Shown: positions 1 through 6,553 of the stretch, in pieces
Layout: each line of letters begins with the position of its first letter
Numbering within the stretch: position 1 is the first letter of the stretch
DNA from: an uncultured Phascolarctobacterium sp.
Lineage (GTDB): Bacteria > Bacillota > Negativicutes > Acidaminococcales > Acidaminococcaceae
DNA length: 21,052 nt
Assembly: GCF_905212365.1 (NCBI RefSeq)
Contig: NZ_CAJMEH010000033.1
Span: forward strand, 1-21,052
Reading direction: 5' to 3'
Made by a program: the position numbers and the translations under genes
The notes under the pieces: model-generated
Told to the model about the DNA's origin: nothing
The model's input: the letters and a program-made list of their open reading frames with translations, nothing else
The model's database searches: none

Positions 1-407
1 CCGTGCCCGCTGCCATGACCGCCGCCGGTGCCCGTACCAGTGCCGCCCTTAACCTTAGCCGCGCCCTCTTTAGGCTTGGCCGCTGGCTTAGGCGTTACTT
101 TCTTAGGCTTTTCAGCAGCAAGCTCCCGCTGGCTTTCCGCGTAGCTTATCTCGTCGCCGGTGGGGAATGCAGCTTCCTCCTCCGCCGCAGCCTCTTCAAC
201 CTCGACGTCAGTTTCCTGGCCGCCACCGCCGCCGCCTCCTCCGCCGCCGGAGAAGAACATAACCTCGGTAAAGTCGCTGGTATTATGCTGCTGCATAAAC
301 ACACCCGACAGGCTCAGCACAATAAACAATATAAAATGAATGACTAGCGAGCTGAAAAAGCCAAAACGCTCCCTGGCCTTGGCTTGCAAAATATTTGCCT
401 TTTTCAT
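1..407 (-). CDS. tonB: TonB energy-transducing protein, N-terminal part (cut by window edge)
   Basis: Partial gene; the C-terminal domain lies beyond base 1. The visible 135 residues begin MKKANILQAK, followed by one membrane segment (about residues 18-37), a run of nine glycines near residue 54, an acidic stretch (VEVEEAAAEEEAA), then a Lys/Pro/Ala-rich stretch (EKPKKVTPKPAAKPK) and a second Gly/Thr/His-rich linker. This layout (cytoplasmic stub, membrane anchor, extended Pro/Lys periplasmic spacer) is that of TonB, which passes proton-motive-force energy from ExbB/ExbD to outer-membrane receptors. The start ATG lies one base after the exbD stop, so the two are translationally coupled. The glycine run is unusual compared with the E. 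coli protein. The family call rests on architecture and neighbours, since the diagnostic C-terminal domain is out of view. Confidence 0.85.
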   Translation of the reverse strand, partial: MKKANILQAKARERFGFFSSLVIHFILFIVLSLSGVFMQQHNTSDFTEVMFFSGGGGGGGGGGQETDVEVEEAAAEEEAAFPTGDEISYAESQRELAAEKPKKVTPKPAAKPKEGAAKVKGGTGTGTGGGHGSGH

Positions 408-408
408 C

Positions 409-816
409 TTATTTACCGCCGTCCGTGGCTAAGCCAAAACGGCTTACGCCCGCGCCTTTCAGCTTATCTACCAATTCGATCACCCTGCCGTATTCCAGCT
501 CCTTTTCCGCCCGGATAACCACAGCAAAGGACGGATTGTTTTTCTGCTCCATACGCGCCTGCATCACCAGCGAATTGATATCCGTCTGCGCGTCGCCCAA
601 ATAAACGCTGCCGTCGGCCTTCATGGTCACGGCAAAGGTGGTCGACGTATCGGTCGACGCATTCTGCGCCTGCGGCAGCTTAACCGGAATGGTTTTCAAA
701 TCCACCATGTACATAGTGCTGAGCATAAAGAAAACCAGCAGGAAGAACATAATGTCGATCATGGGAATGATATTTAATTCTGGAACCTTGTGCGACCGCA
801 CATCACGCAACTTCAT
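409..816 (-). CDS. exbD: ExbD/TolR-family biopolymer transport protein
   Basis: A 135-residue inner-membrane protein, the usual length for ExbD. It has a short cytoplasmic N-terminus, one membrane helix (about residues 15-37) and a periplasmic domain. The helix holds the conserved aspartate (D21 in IPMIDIMFF) that carries protons in the ExbB-ExbD motor. The start chosen is the ATG at 816, because AAGGAG lies 8 nt upstream (825-830); a longer reading frame to 852 has no such site. The gene overlaps the exbB end by 14 nt and is followed after one base by tonB, a standard exbB-exbD-tonB unit. TolR is the alternative family member, but the adjacent tonB and receptor favour ExbD. Confidence 0.93.
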   Translation of the reverse strand: MKLRDVRSHKVPELNIIPMIDIMFFLLVFFMLSTMYMVDLKTIPVKLPQAQNASTDTSTTFAVTMKADGSVYLGDAQTDINSLVMQARMEQKNNPSFAVVIRAEKELEYGRVIELVDKLKGAGVSRFGLATDGGK

Positions 817-1432
817 GCTGCTCGCTCCTTGCTTCCGCCTCCAGCAATGCACTGAAGCACTGCTCCATATCTGTAATCATATTGTCCAGCCGGTGATTGA
901 AATAGGAATGGGCGCACAGCGACAAAATCGCCACGCACAAGCCCGTCGCCGTAGCGATCAGCGCTTCGCCGATACCGCCGGTAATCGCCAGCGGCGCGCC
1001 TGCTTCCAGATTAAAAATACTGAAAGCGCCTATCATGCCCACGATGGTGCCCAAAAGGCCCAGCAGCGGCGACATGGTAACGATAATACTCAAATAGTCC
1101 AGCTTATTGCGCAGCTGCGCCAGTAAAATGCCCGCCTGACCTTCCAGGTAAGCGCTCTTGACGGCCCGGCCGCCTTCCATCTGCGCTGCGGCACACAAAA
1201 TTCTGGCGCACTCGCCGTCGGCATTGTTGGCAAAGGCAGTAGCCTCGTGTACGCCCTTGGTCAATACCGTGCTGCAATAGGAACGGGCAAAAGCGCTGCC
1301 GCTGTCGCTGGCCTTATAGAACAAAAACCGCTCGACCGCAATGCTGATTACAGCTATGGAGCAGGCCAATAACGGCCACATGACCAGCCCGCCCTTATGA
1401 AAATACATGATTGTTGCTTGAATTGCTTCCAT
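803..1432 (-). CDS. exbB: ExbB/TolQ/MotA-family proton channel protein
   Basis: A 209-residue protein with the three-helix ExbB plan: one helix near residues 15-37 (MWPLLACSIAVISIAVERF), a cytoplasmic stretch, then two helices near 112-140 (SPLLGLLGTIVGMIGAF) and 150-178 (GGIGEALIATATGLCVAI). The LLGLLGTVxGM and GIxEALxxTAxGL patterns are the hallmark of the MotA/TolQ/ExbB channel domain. It forms the inner-membrane motor with ExbD and TonB. GGGAGAAAGG upstream of the ATG serves as ribosome binding site. The gene begins 116 nt after the end of the TonB-dependent receptor gene on the same strand, with a hairpin between them. Confidence 0.93.
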   Translation of the reverse strand: MEAIQATIMYFHKGGLVMWPLLACSIAVISIAVERFLFYKASDSGSAFARSYCSTVLTKGVHEATAFANNADGECARILCAAAQMEGGRAVKSAYLEGQAGILLAQLRNKLDYLSIIVTMSPLLGLLGTIVGMIGAFSIFNLEAGAPLAITGGIGEALIATATGLCVAILSLCAHSYFNHRLDNMITDMEQCFSALLEAEARSEQHEVA

Positions 1433-1463
1433 AATTTGTTACCTTTCTCCCGCCAATTTGAAG

Positions 1464-1498
1464 AAAACGCCGCAGCTGGCAGCTCACCGGCTGCGGCG
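1464..1498 (-). terminator. Terminator or attenuator hairpin between receptor gene and exbB
   Basis: Inverted repeat CGCCGCAGC / GCTGCGGCG (1468-1476 and 1490-1498, 9 bp, 13-nt loop), read on the minus strand and followed by TTTTCTTC. It lies after the receptor stop and 31 nt before exbB, so it could stop most receptor transcripts or let a fraction through to exbB-exbD-tonB. The T-run is short, so efficiency is uncertain. Confidence 0.7.
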
Positions 1499-1548
1499 CT
1501 TTTAGAAAAATTAAATTGCTTGTGCGTTTTGAAGACGCAATTGTGAAA

Positions 1549-3591
1549 TTAGAAGGTCATTTCTGCGCCCACACGCCACATGCGACCGTCGATAGAATAA
1601 CTATGAATATCATCTACCAATAACTTTTTATCAAAGATATTGTCAATACCAGCATACGCACGCAAATTCTTCGTAAATTGCTTATTTACCACAAAATTTA
1701 CAGTATTAAAAGTATAATTATTATTGTGATATACAGTGTCTCTACCAACAGTTTCAGAAGTCCTGTACAAATAATCTATATACCATTGAGACCACAAGGT
1801 TGCAGTAAGCGGAAGTTCTTTTCCGTCTGTATATGTTAATTGTACAGTACCACTTTGTCTAGCCCGATTGTTCAATCGCATATTAGTAGTTTTATTTTGT
1901 GCATCAAGATAATTATATGTTACTTTCACACCCCACTTATCGTCAAAATGATAACCAGCCTCAGCTTCTACACCTTTAATTTGAGCTTCTTCAATATTTT
2001 CATATTGAGATTCAATTATCATTCCAATCAGAGGATCATATTTATAGGTATATGCTCCACTATCAATCAAATTCTTGATATCATTATGGAAATATGTAAC
2101 TTTACCAGTAACTTTTCCTTGTTCCCCTTCTAAAGAAATATCGAAGTTAGTGCTTTCTTCTGGATCCAAGTCGCTATTACCCAATACTTGAACGGTCATT
2201 CCTGGTGCCATACCTGTTTTTTTCATTTCTGAATACAATTCAAACAAAGTCGGTGCACGATAACCTTTACCATAATTAACTTTTACTCTCGAATTATTAC
2301 TCATATCATATGTAGCACCAATTTTAGGAGAAGCATGTGTGCCAAAGCTATCATGGTGATCCACACGTACAGCGGGAATAATTAACAACTTATCATTTAC
2401 TTTCCATTCATCTTGCAAATAAGCGGCATAAGTTTGTGAATCTTTTTCTGATCTATCCTTGTTGATACCCAAATATGTAGCAGTAGATTTAGAATCACCA
2501 GCACCGCCCAATAAAGTACCATTCATGGTCATATCATTATATTCTACGCCATAAGTAAAGGTATTATGTTCATCTGCTTTGTATGAATTTTTAGTTTCAA
2601 TAACAAATGTATCATAATTATTCAAGTCAAAGTCTACTACCGTACCATTTGTGAAGCTATCACCAATTTTTTTCAAGGTATTATAGTAAGCACGTACATT
2701 ATAATCATTTTTTGCATCTTTACCATAATAAGTTAAAGCATAGTCAGAACGATTATTCTTATAATTATGATAACTGCTACCAATAGTAGGAGTATAACCA
2801 TCAGATACAAATTGTTCTTTCATAAAATTCATATCTAACGCCAATCCTTTATCTTGTCCTAATGAATAATCAAAGCCTAAATTTAGAAACCTTCTGATAC
2901 CATTCATATTGGTACCAGTAACATCACCTTTATATTTTTTACTAAAATAACTGTCATTAATCTTTCGAACTTTTTCTAAGCCACCACTAGCTTTAAAACT
3001 CAAGTTACCTTCTCGTCCAGACGCATAAGAAAAATTAACGCCATTATCCTTGCTACCAGCATGAGTTTCAATAGATGCTCTTGGTTTAGTAGCTTTTTTT
3101 GTAATAATATTAATAACACCACCCATAGCATCGGAACCATACAAAGCGCTACCATTGCCACGAATGACTTCTATACGCTCAATGTCAGCCAAATTAATAC
3201 GATTTAACTCATATACATTCATAGTACTTCCAGTATTTTCACCTGCCATACGTCGGCCATCAATTAAAACCAAAGTATGTTTTGATTCCATACCACGTAC
3301 CATTACTTGGTTACCAGTCATACCAGCTTCCTGAACATCGATGTTAGCAGCAATACGCAAAGCATCACGTACATTATAAGCACCCAAATCTTTAATCTTT
3401 TGCTCCGTAATAACTTCGGCAGCTACGGGAACTTCCTTAGCTTCCAACTTCGTTCTAGTAGCCGTTACGACGAACTCGTCCCCCCCGTAAACATCTAAGT
3501 CTCCTGTTTCAGCAGCAAAGCCGCTGTTGGCAATAGCGCTGCATATGCACAGCGTCAGCAAGGCTAATCTTTTCTTGCTCAATCTTTTCAC
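1549..3591 (-). CDS. TonB-dependent outer-membrane receptor
   Basis: A 680-residue receptor. The start chosen is the GTG at 3591: AAAGGAG (3600-3606) lies 8 nt upstream and the protein then opens with a classic signal peptide (MKRLSKKRLALLTLCICSAIA..., cleavage near FAA at residue 27); the frame is open further upstream but with no leader-like sequence. A TonB-box-like segment (EFVVTATR, residues 39-46) follows, then the plug domain (DALRIAANIDV, VRGMESKHTLVLIDG, IERIEVIRGNGSALYGSDAMGGVINIITK) and a 22-strand-type barrel containing YRAPTLFELY and ending in phenylalanine (MWRVGAEMTF). It is of the FepA/CirA/BtuB type. The substrate cannot be fixed: a heme receptor of HmuR type would be expected to carry a histidine between the FRAP-like and NPNL-like boxes and none is seen. 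Base composition is plainly more AT-rich than the neighbours. Confidence 0.93.
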   Translation of the reverse strand: MKRLSKKRLALLTLCICSAIANSGFAAETGDLDVYGGDEFVVTATRTKLEAKEVPVAAEVITEQKIKDLGAYNVRDALRIAANIDVQEAGMTGNQVMVRGMESKHTLVLIDGRRMAGENTGSTMNVYELNRINLADIERIEVIRGNGSALYGSDAMGGVINIITKKATKPRASIETHAGSKDNGVNFSYASGREGNLSFKASGGLEKVRKINDSYFSKKYKGDVTGTNMNGIRRFLNLGFDYSLGQDKGLALDMNFMKEQFVSDGYTPTIGSSYHNYKNNRSDYALTYYGKDAKNDYNVRAYYNTLKKIGDSFTNGTVVDFDLNNYDTFVIETKNSYKADEHNTFTYGVEYNDMTMNGTLLGGAGDSKSTATYLGINKDRSEKDSQTYAAYLQDEWKVNDKLLIIPAVRVDHHDSFGTHASPKIGATYDMSNNSRVKVNYGKGYRAPTLFELYSEMKKTGMAPGMTVQVLGNSDLDPEESTNFDISLEGEQGKVTGKVTYFHNDIKNLIDSGAYTYKYDPLIGMIIESQYENIEEAQIKGVEAEAGYHFDDKWGVKVTYNYLDAQNKTTNMRLNNRARQSGTVQLTYTDGKELPLTATLWSQWYIDYLYRTSETVGRDTVYHNNNYTFNTVNFVVNKQFTKNLRAYAGIDNIFDKKLLVDDIHSYSIDGRMWRVGAEMTF

Positions 3592-3800
3592 AAAAACATC
3601 TCCTTTAAGTCGTATATTTTTTGGTATATTAAGAACCGCCGCAAAGTTAGTTTTAACTAACCCTGCCACAGTACGAAATATCAATTTGGCATTTGCAGCC
3701 GCTCCTCCACAAAGCGCCTAGCACGTCTAGCGGAATCACGCCCGTTTTTCCGTAATCCCTTTGCTACCCTTGTATTTTTGTTAGACCCAGCTAACTTTAT
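3592..3800 (-). promoter_or_regulatory. Long structured 5' leader of the TonB-dependent receptor
   Basis: From the predicted transcription start near 3800 to the GTG at 3591 there are about 210 untranslated bases. They hold several inverted repeats: GTTAG/CTAAC (3780-3784 and 3791-3795), a hairpin around 3714-3733 with CTAG arms, and GTTAGT/ACTAAC (3646-3651 and 3656-3661). The first and last share the same arm sequences, so they could pair alternatively. I looked for the conserved boxes of cobalamin, TPP, FMN, SAM and molybdenum-cofactor riboswitches and did not recognise any. A regulatory RNA is possible but unproven. Confidence 0.35.
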
Positions 3801-3806
3801 AGGGTA

Positions 3807-3835
3807 ATTATCCTACACTAATATTGTTTTGTCAA
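3807..3835 (-). promoter_or_regulatory. Promoter of the TonB-dependent receptor
   Basis: On the minus strand TTGACA (3830-3835, perfect -35), a 17-nt spacer and GATAAT (3807-3812, one change from TATAAT). This is the best housekeeping-type promoter in the window. No clear Fur box overlaps it. Confidence 0.75.
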
Positions 3836-4151
3836 CATTTTTTTCACACGAGCGATAAAGATGGGAAGTGGGGAAATCAGTATAAGTTTTTACCTCAACG
3901 CTAAGTGAAGCAAAAAAACGGGCTGCTTCCGTCGGATATTCTGAAAACGACGTTAATGATATCATCAAGTCTACGCGAAGGAAAACCTAAAAATCACAGA
4001 ATTAAAAAAATAGTTGAGCAAGTGCAAAAGTTGTAAAAGATTGTATAAGAAAATAGAAGTTGTAAAAAGTTGTATAAAGAATGCCTCTTCTTTGCATCTC
4101 AACAGACGCACTCTGCGCCTATCACCTGCGAGGTGAAACGGCAGTAAAAGT
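3836..4151. other. Intergenic stretch with no confident gene
   Basis: Between the receptor promoter and the terminator at 4152 I see no confident gene. The stretch holds a 10-bp palindrome ATGATATCAT (3956-3965), a 43-codon plus-strand frame starting with GTG (3905-4036) that lacks a ribosome binding site, and the TTGTA repeat cluster at 4028-4085. The small frame reads plausibly as protein near its end (KKIVEQVQKL) and might be a gene remnant, but nothing proves it. Confidence 0.4.
4028..4085. repeat. Imperfect tandem 29-bp repeat with TTGTA(A/T)AA units
   Basis: Two head-to-tail copies with a 29-bp period (4028-4056 and 4057-4085); 21 of the first 25 positions agree, and the copies then diverge. 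Each copy has two TTGTA(A/T)AA units, giving four units at about 4031, 4041, 4060 and 4070 with spacings of 10, 19 and 10, close to whole turns of the helix. This could be a multi-site operator, or simply a decayed AT-rich duplication. Confidence 0.5.
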
Positions 4152-4184
4152 AAAGGCAGGCCTCCGCTCTCGGAAGCCTGCCTT
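4152..4184 (-). terminator. Terminator after the two small unrecognised genes
   Basis: A 10-bp inverted repeat AAAGGCAGGC / GCCTGCCTTT, with a weaker inner stem, 24 nt after the stop at 4208. On the minus strand it is followed by TTTACTTTTAC. T-rich sequence also follows on the plus strand (TTTATTATTATT), so it may work both ways. Confidence 0.75.
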
Positions 4185-4207
4185 TATTATTATTGAATTT
4201 TTAAAAT

Positions 4208-4495
4208 TCAGCCTAAGCCGTTGCAGCGCGCTAAATCGTCGTACACCAGCGCGGCCAGCTTAGCCGTCAGCTCCGGCCTGTCTTGGCACAAGCCGGTCTG
4301 CGCCAGCAACGCGTTCAGCTTAGCCTTGCTGCACAGCATACAGCAGCAGGGCAAAATAAGCTCGCTGGCCATATAAGCCGCCGCCCGCAAGGACATTTCG
4401 TCCGTCAACAGGCTGCCGTCCGCCGCCTTAGCCGCAAAAACAGCCCAACGCTTGTCGATAGCCTTCGCCAGCTGCTTTTCCAATACGCCGGCCAT
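4208..4495 (-). CDS. Small hypothetical protein with a CCCMLC cluster
   Basis: A 95-residue protein I do not recognise. It is largely helical and alanine/leucine-rich, with no signal peptide and no clear membrane segment. A cysteine cluster (CCCMLC, about residues 50-55) plus two later cysteines (GLCQD and ARCNG) are its most striking features and could bind metal, though no known motif is matched. It begins 3 bases after the stop of the preceding gene, lacks a good ribosome binding site of its own, and is probably translated by coupling. A terminator follows the stop. Confidence 0.7.
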   Translation of the reverse strand: MAGVLEKQLAKAIDKRWAVFAAKAADGSLLTDEMSLRAAAYMASELILPCCCMLCSKAKLNALLAQTGLCQDRPELTAKLAALVYDDLARCNGLG

Positions 4496-4498
4496 GGC

Positions 4499-4945
4499 TT
4501 AACGCATATTTTCGATAAAATCTTCAAAGGTATTGATGAGCACGGGATGCCCGACTACAGTCAAATCGCGCAGGAAAGTACCGTAGGATTCGTAAGCTTT
4601 ATCGGCCAGCTCCATCTTCAAACCTTCTTTAACATATTCGTCCATCATTTTTAAAATGAAACGGTTTACTTCACTGGTAGCGGGGTCAACGTTCAGCGGA
4701 ATGATGCGCGTTTCCGCTTCGTAGCGTTCTACTACTACTTTCCACCCGCCGGGAACTGGCGGCAGACGGGTTGCTTTAATAAAATAGCTGTCGGGAGAAA
4801 AGCCTACATAACCGTCCATTTTGTTATATAATTTAGCCTTCTGCAGAGGAAAGCCGTTCTTGTTGCCCCATTTTACGATTTCCTCGCACACTTCATTATT
4901 GTGAATTACGCTGGGGAAGGTTGCTTCCGCTAAAATTTCAGACAT
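4499..4945 (-). CDS. Hypothetical 148-residue cytoplasmic protein
   Basis: I do not recognise a family. The protein starts MSEILAEATFPSVI, has no signal peptide or membrane helix, and mixes beta-like stretches (GGWKVVVERYEAETRIIPL) with a helical C-terminus (NRFILKMMDEYVKEGLKMEL). AGGAGG lies 7 nt before the ATG, and a good promoter lies just upstream. It is the first gene of a two-gene unit with the small cysteine-rich protein. Codon use resembles the surrounding genes, so it is very probably expressed. Confidence 0.82.
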   Translation of the reverse strand: MSEILAEATFPSVIHNNEVCEEIVKWGNKNGFPLQKAKLYNKMDGYVGFSPDSYFIKATRLPPVPGGWKVVVERYEAETRIIPLNVDPATSEVNRFILKMMDEYVKEGLKMELADKAYESYGTFLRDLTVVGHPVLINTFEDFIENMR

Positions 4946-4974
4946 GATGATACCTCCTCATGATTTATAATCAT

Positions 4975-5003
4975 ATTGTACTCTAGTTTGCTGATTATTT
5001 CAA
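4975..5003 (-). promoter_or_regulatory. Promoter of the two-gene hypothetical unit
   Basis: On the minus strand TTGAAA (4998-5003), a 17-nt spacer and TACAAT (4975-4980), each one change from consensus, lying 30 nt before the ATG at 4945. The leader is therefore very short and contains AGGAGG. Confidence 0.7.
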
Positions 5004-5097
5004 TAAGAGCCGCTGCCGTAACGGGGATTTTTCTTGCTTCCTCTGTCAACATAGCTTTGAACATTTTGGGCATTTGTGCCCGAAATATTCAACGTGA

Positions 5098-5137
5098 AGA
5101 AAAAAATGAGGCGGGGCCGCTGTAAAACGTCCCTGCC
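5098..5137 (-). terminator. Probable terminator of the uup-MATE unit
   Basis: Imperfect stem GGCAGGG / CCCCGCC (5131-5137 and 5110-5116) with a long loop, read on the minus strand and followed after three bases by a run of T. It begins 5 nt beyond the MATE stop codon. Confidence 0.6.
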
Positions 5138-5141
5138 TTCT

Positions 5142-6506
5142 TTATGCCGCAATTTCTCTTTGCTTAATTTTTCTTTGCAGCCAGATAAGCCGCATGCTCA
5201 GCAAAATAGCGCTGCTGAATACGCCAAAATCCAAGCTCTGCCAATAAGCAAAGGCCCCGTGCTGCATTTTATAATCCAAAAACAAGCCCAAGGGCAGACA
5301 AATGCCCCAGTACGCCAGCATGCCGGCCCAAAAGGTAGCGTTCACATCCTTATAGCCGCGCAGAATGCCCTGAATGGGCGCTGCCACGGCGTCGCCCGCC
5401 TGCCAGCCGATGGCGTAAAGCAGAAAGGTTTTCACCAGAAGCACTACCTCCGGATTATTGGTATAAATCAGCGCAATCTGTTCGCGCAAAAAATATTCCG
5501 CCAGCATATAAAAGCCGGCGATACCGAAACTGGCCTGCAGGCCGATATGCACGTAATCCCGCGCTCCCTGATAATTTTTCGCGCCGTATTCCACGCCCAC
5601 CACAATGGTCAGCGCCAGCGAAAAGCTTAACGGCAGCATGTAAATCAGCGAGGAAAAATTCAGCGCCGCCTGATGGGCCGCAATAACCTCCGTGCCGAAC
5701 TTAGCAATAAACAGCGCCACCACGCCGAAAATACTCGTTTCCATAAAAATGGATACGCCCATGGGAACGCCCAGCCGCAAATATTCCTTGAGCCACGTCC
5801 AGCAAGGGCTGACGAAACCCAGCACCCGATAGCTGTGGAAGGGCTCCAGCCGCAATACGATGAAAGCGAAGATTCCCAGCAGCAGCCAATAGGTCAGGCC
5901 GGAGGCCACGCCCGCGCCGATGCCGCCCAATCGAGGCAGGCCCAACTTGCCGAAAATCAGCACATAATTCAGACAGGCGTTAATGGGAAGCGCCAATAAA
6001 TAAATCTTCATCGTCAGCTTAGTGTAGCCCAAGGTGTCCACCAAACTGCGCAAAGGCGTAATCATAAAGGAGGGAATCGTCCCCAGCCCCAGTCCGGCCA
6101 AATACCACAGGGCCACATGGTACACCTCCGGCGCCAGTCCCATGTTCTGCAAAAAGTGCGGCAGGAAAGCCGCGCCGCCTGCCAGCACCAGCAAAGCAAA
6201 ACCCACGGCCAAACACAAACCGTGGCGCACCACCACAGTTATCTTTTGCGTTTCCTGCGCGCCTAAAAAATTTGCCACCAAGGGCATTGCGGCCATCAAC
6301 ACGCCGCTGATGCCCGTCTGCACCGGCATCCAGATATTGCCGCCGATGGCCGCTCCTGCCAGGTCGGCGTCGCTGGCCTGACCCGACATACTGGCGTCGA
6401 AAAAGTTCATGCCCATAATAGCGATCTGCGTACCGATAATTGGCAGCATTACGCTCAGCAGCCGCCGCAGTTTATCGCGATACGCCGCGTCAAACACCTT
6501 AATCAT
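5142..6506 (-). CDS. MATE-family multidrug/metabolite exporter
   Basis: A 454-residue integral membrane protein, the usual length for the NorM branch of the MATE family, with about twelve hydrophobic helices. The N-terminal half carries the family pattern (LPIIGTQIAIMGMNFFDASMSGQ, then GISGVLMAAMPLVANFLGA) and the second half repeats it (LGVPMGVSIFMETSIFGVVALFIAKFG, AAHQAALNFSSLIYMLPLSFSLALTIVVG). Such proteins use a sodium or proton gradient to export cationic drugs or metabolites. GGAGAAGAAAA precedes the ATG. It starts 47 nt after the ABC-F gene and shares its strand, so the two are probably co-transcribed. The substrate cannot be predicted. Confidence 0.92.
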   Translation of the reverse strand: MIKVFDAAYRDKLRRLLSVMLPIIGTQIAIMGMNFFDASMSGQASDADLAGAAIGGNIWMPVQTGISGVLMAAMPLVANFLGAQETQKITVVVRHGLCLAVGFALLVLAGGAAFLPHFLQNMGLAPEVYHVALWYLAGLGLGTIPSFMITPLRSLVDTLGYTKLTMKIYLLALPINACLNYVLIFGKLGLPRLGGIGAGVASGLTYWLLLGIFAFIVLRLEPFHSYRVLGFVSPCWTWLKEYLRLGVPMGVSIFMETSIFGVVALFIAKFGTEVIAAHQAALNFSSLIYMLPLSFSLALTIVVGVEYGAKNYQGARDYVHIGLQASFGIAGFYMLAEYFLREQIALIYTNNPEVVLLVKTFLLYAIGWQAGDAVAAPIQGILRGYKDVNATFWAGMLAYWGICLPLGLFLDYKMQHGAFAYWQSLDFGVFSSAILLSMRLIWLQRKIKQREIAA

Positions 6507-6553
6507 TTTTCTTCTCCAGACTAAATACTATCCCAATATATTTCCAGCCAGCG

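Noticed and set aside
1549..3591. Heme receptor (HmuR type) assignment
   Set aside because: A FRAP-like box (YRAP) is present, but no histidine lies between it and the NPNL-like segment, so the substrate is left open.
3592..3684. Upstream extension of the receptor frame by 31 codons
   Set aside because: It would place non-signal sequence before an obvious signal peptide, and the AAAGGAG at 3600-3606 fixes the start at the GTG at 3591.
3592..3800. Cobalamin riboswitch in the receptor leader
   Set aside because: The conserved B12-box and core elements could not be found; GGGATTACGG-like stretches are not enough.
3807..3835. Fur box at the receptor promoter
   Set aside because: GATAAT is present as the -10 element, but the second half of a Fur palindrome is missing.
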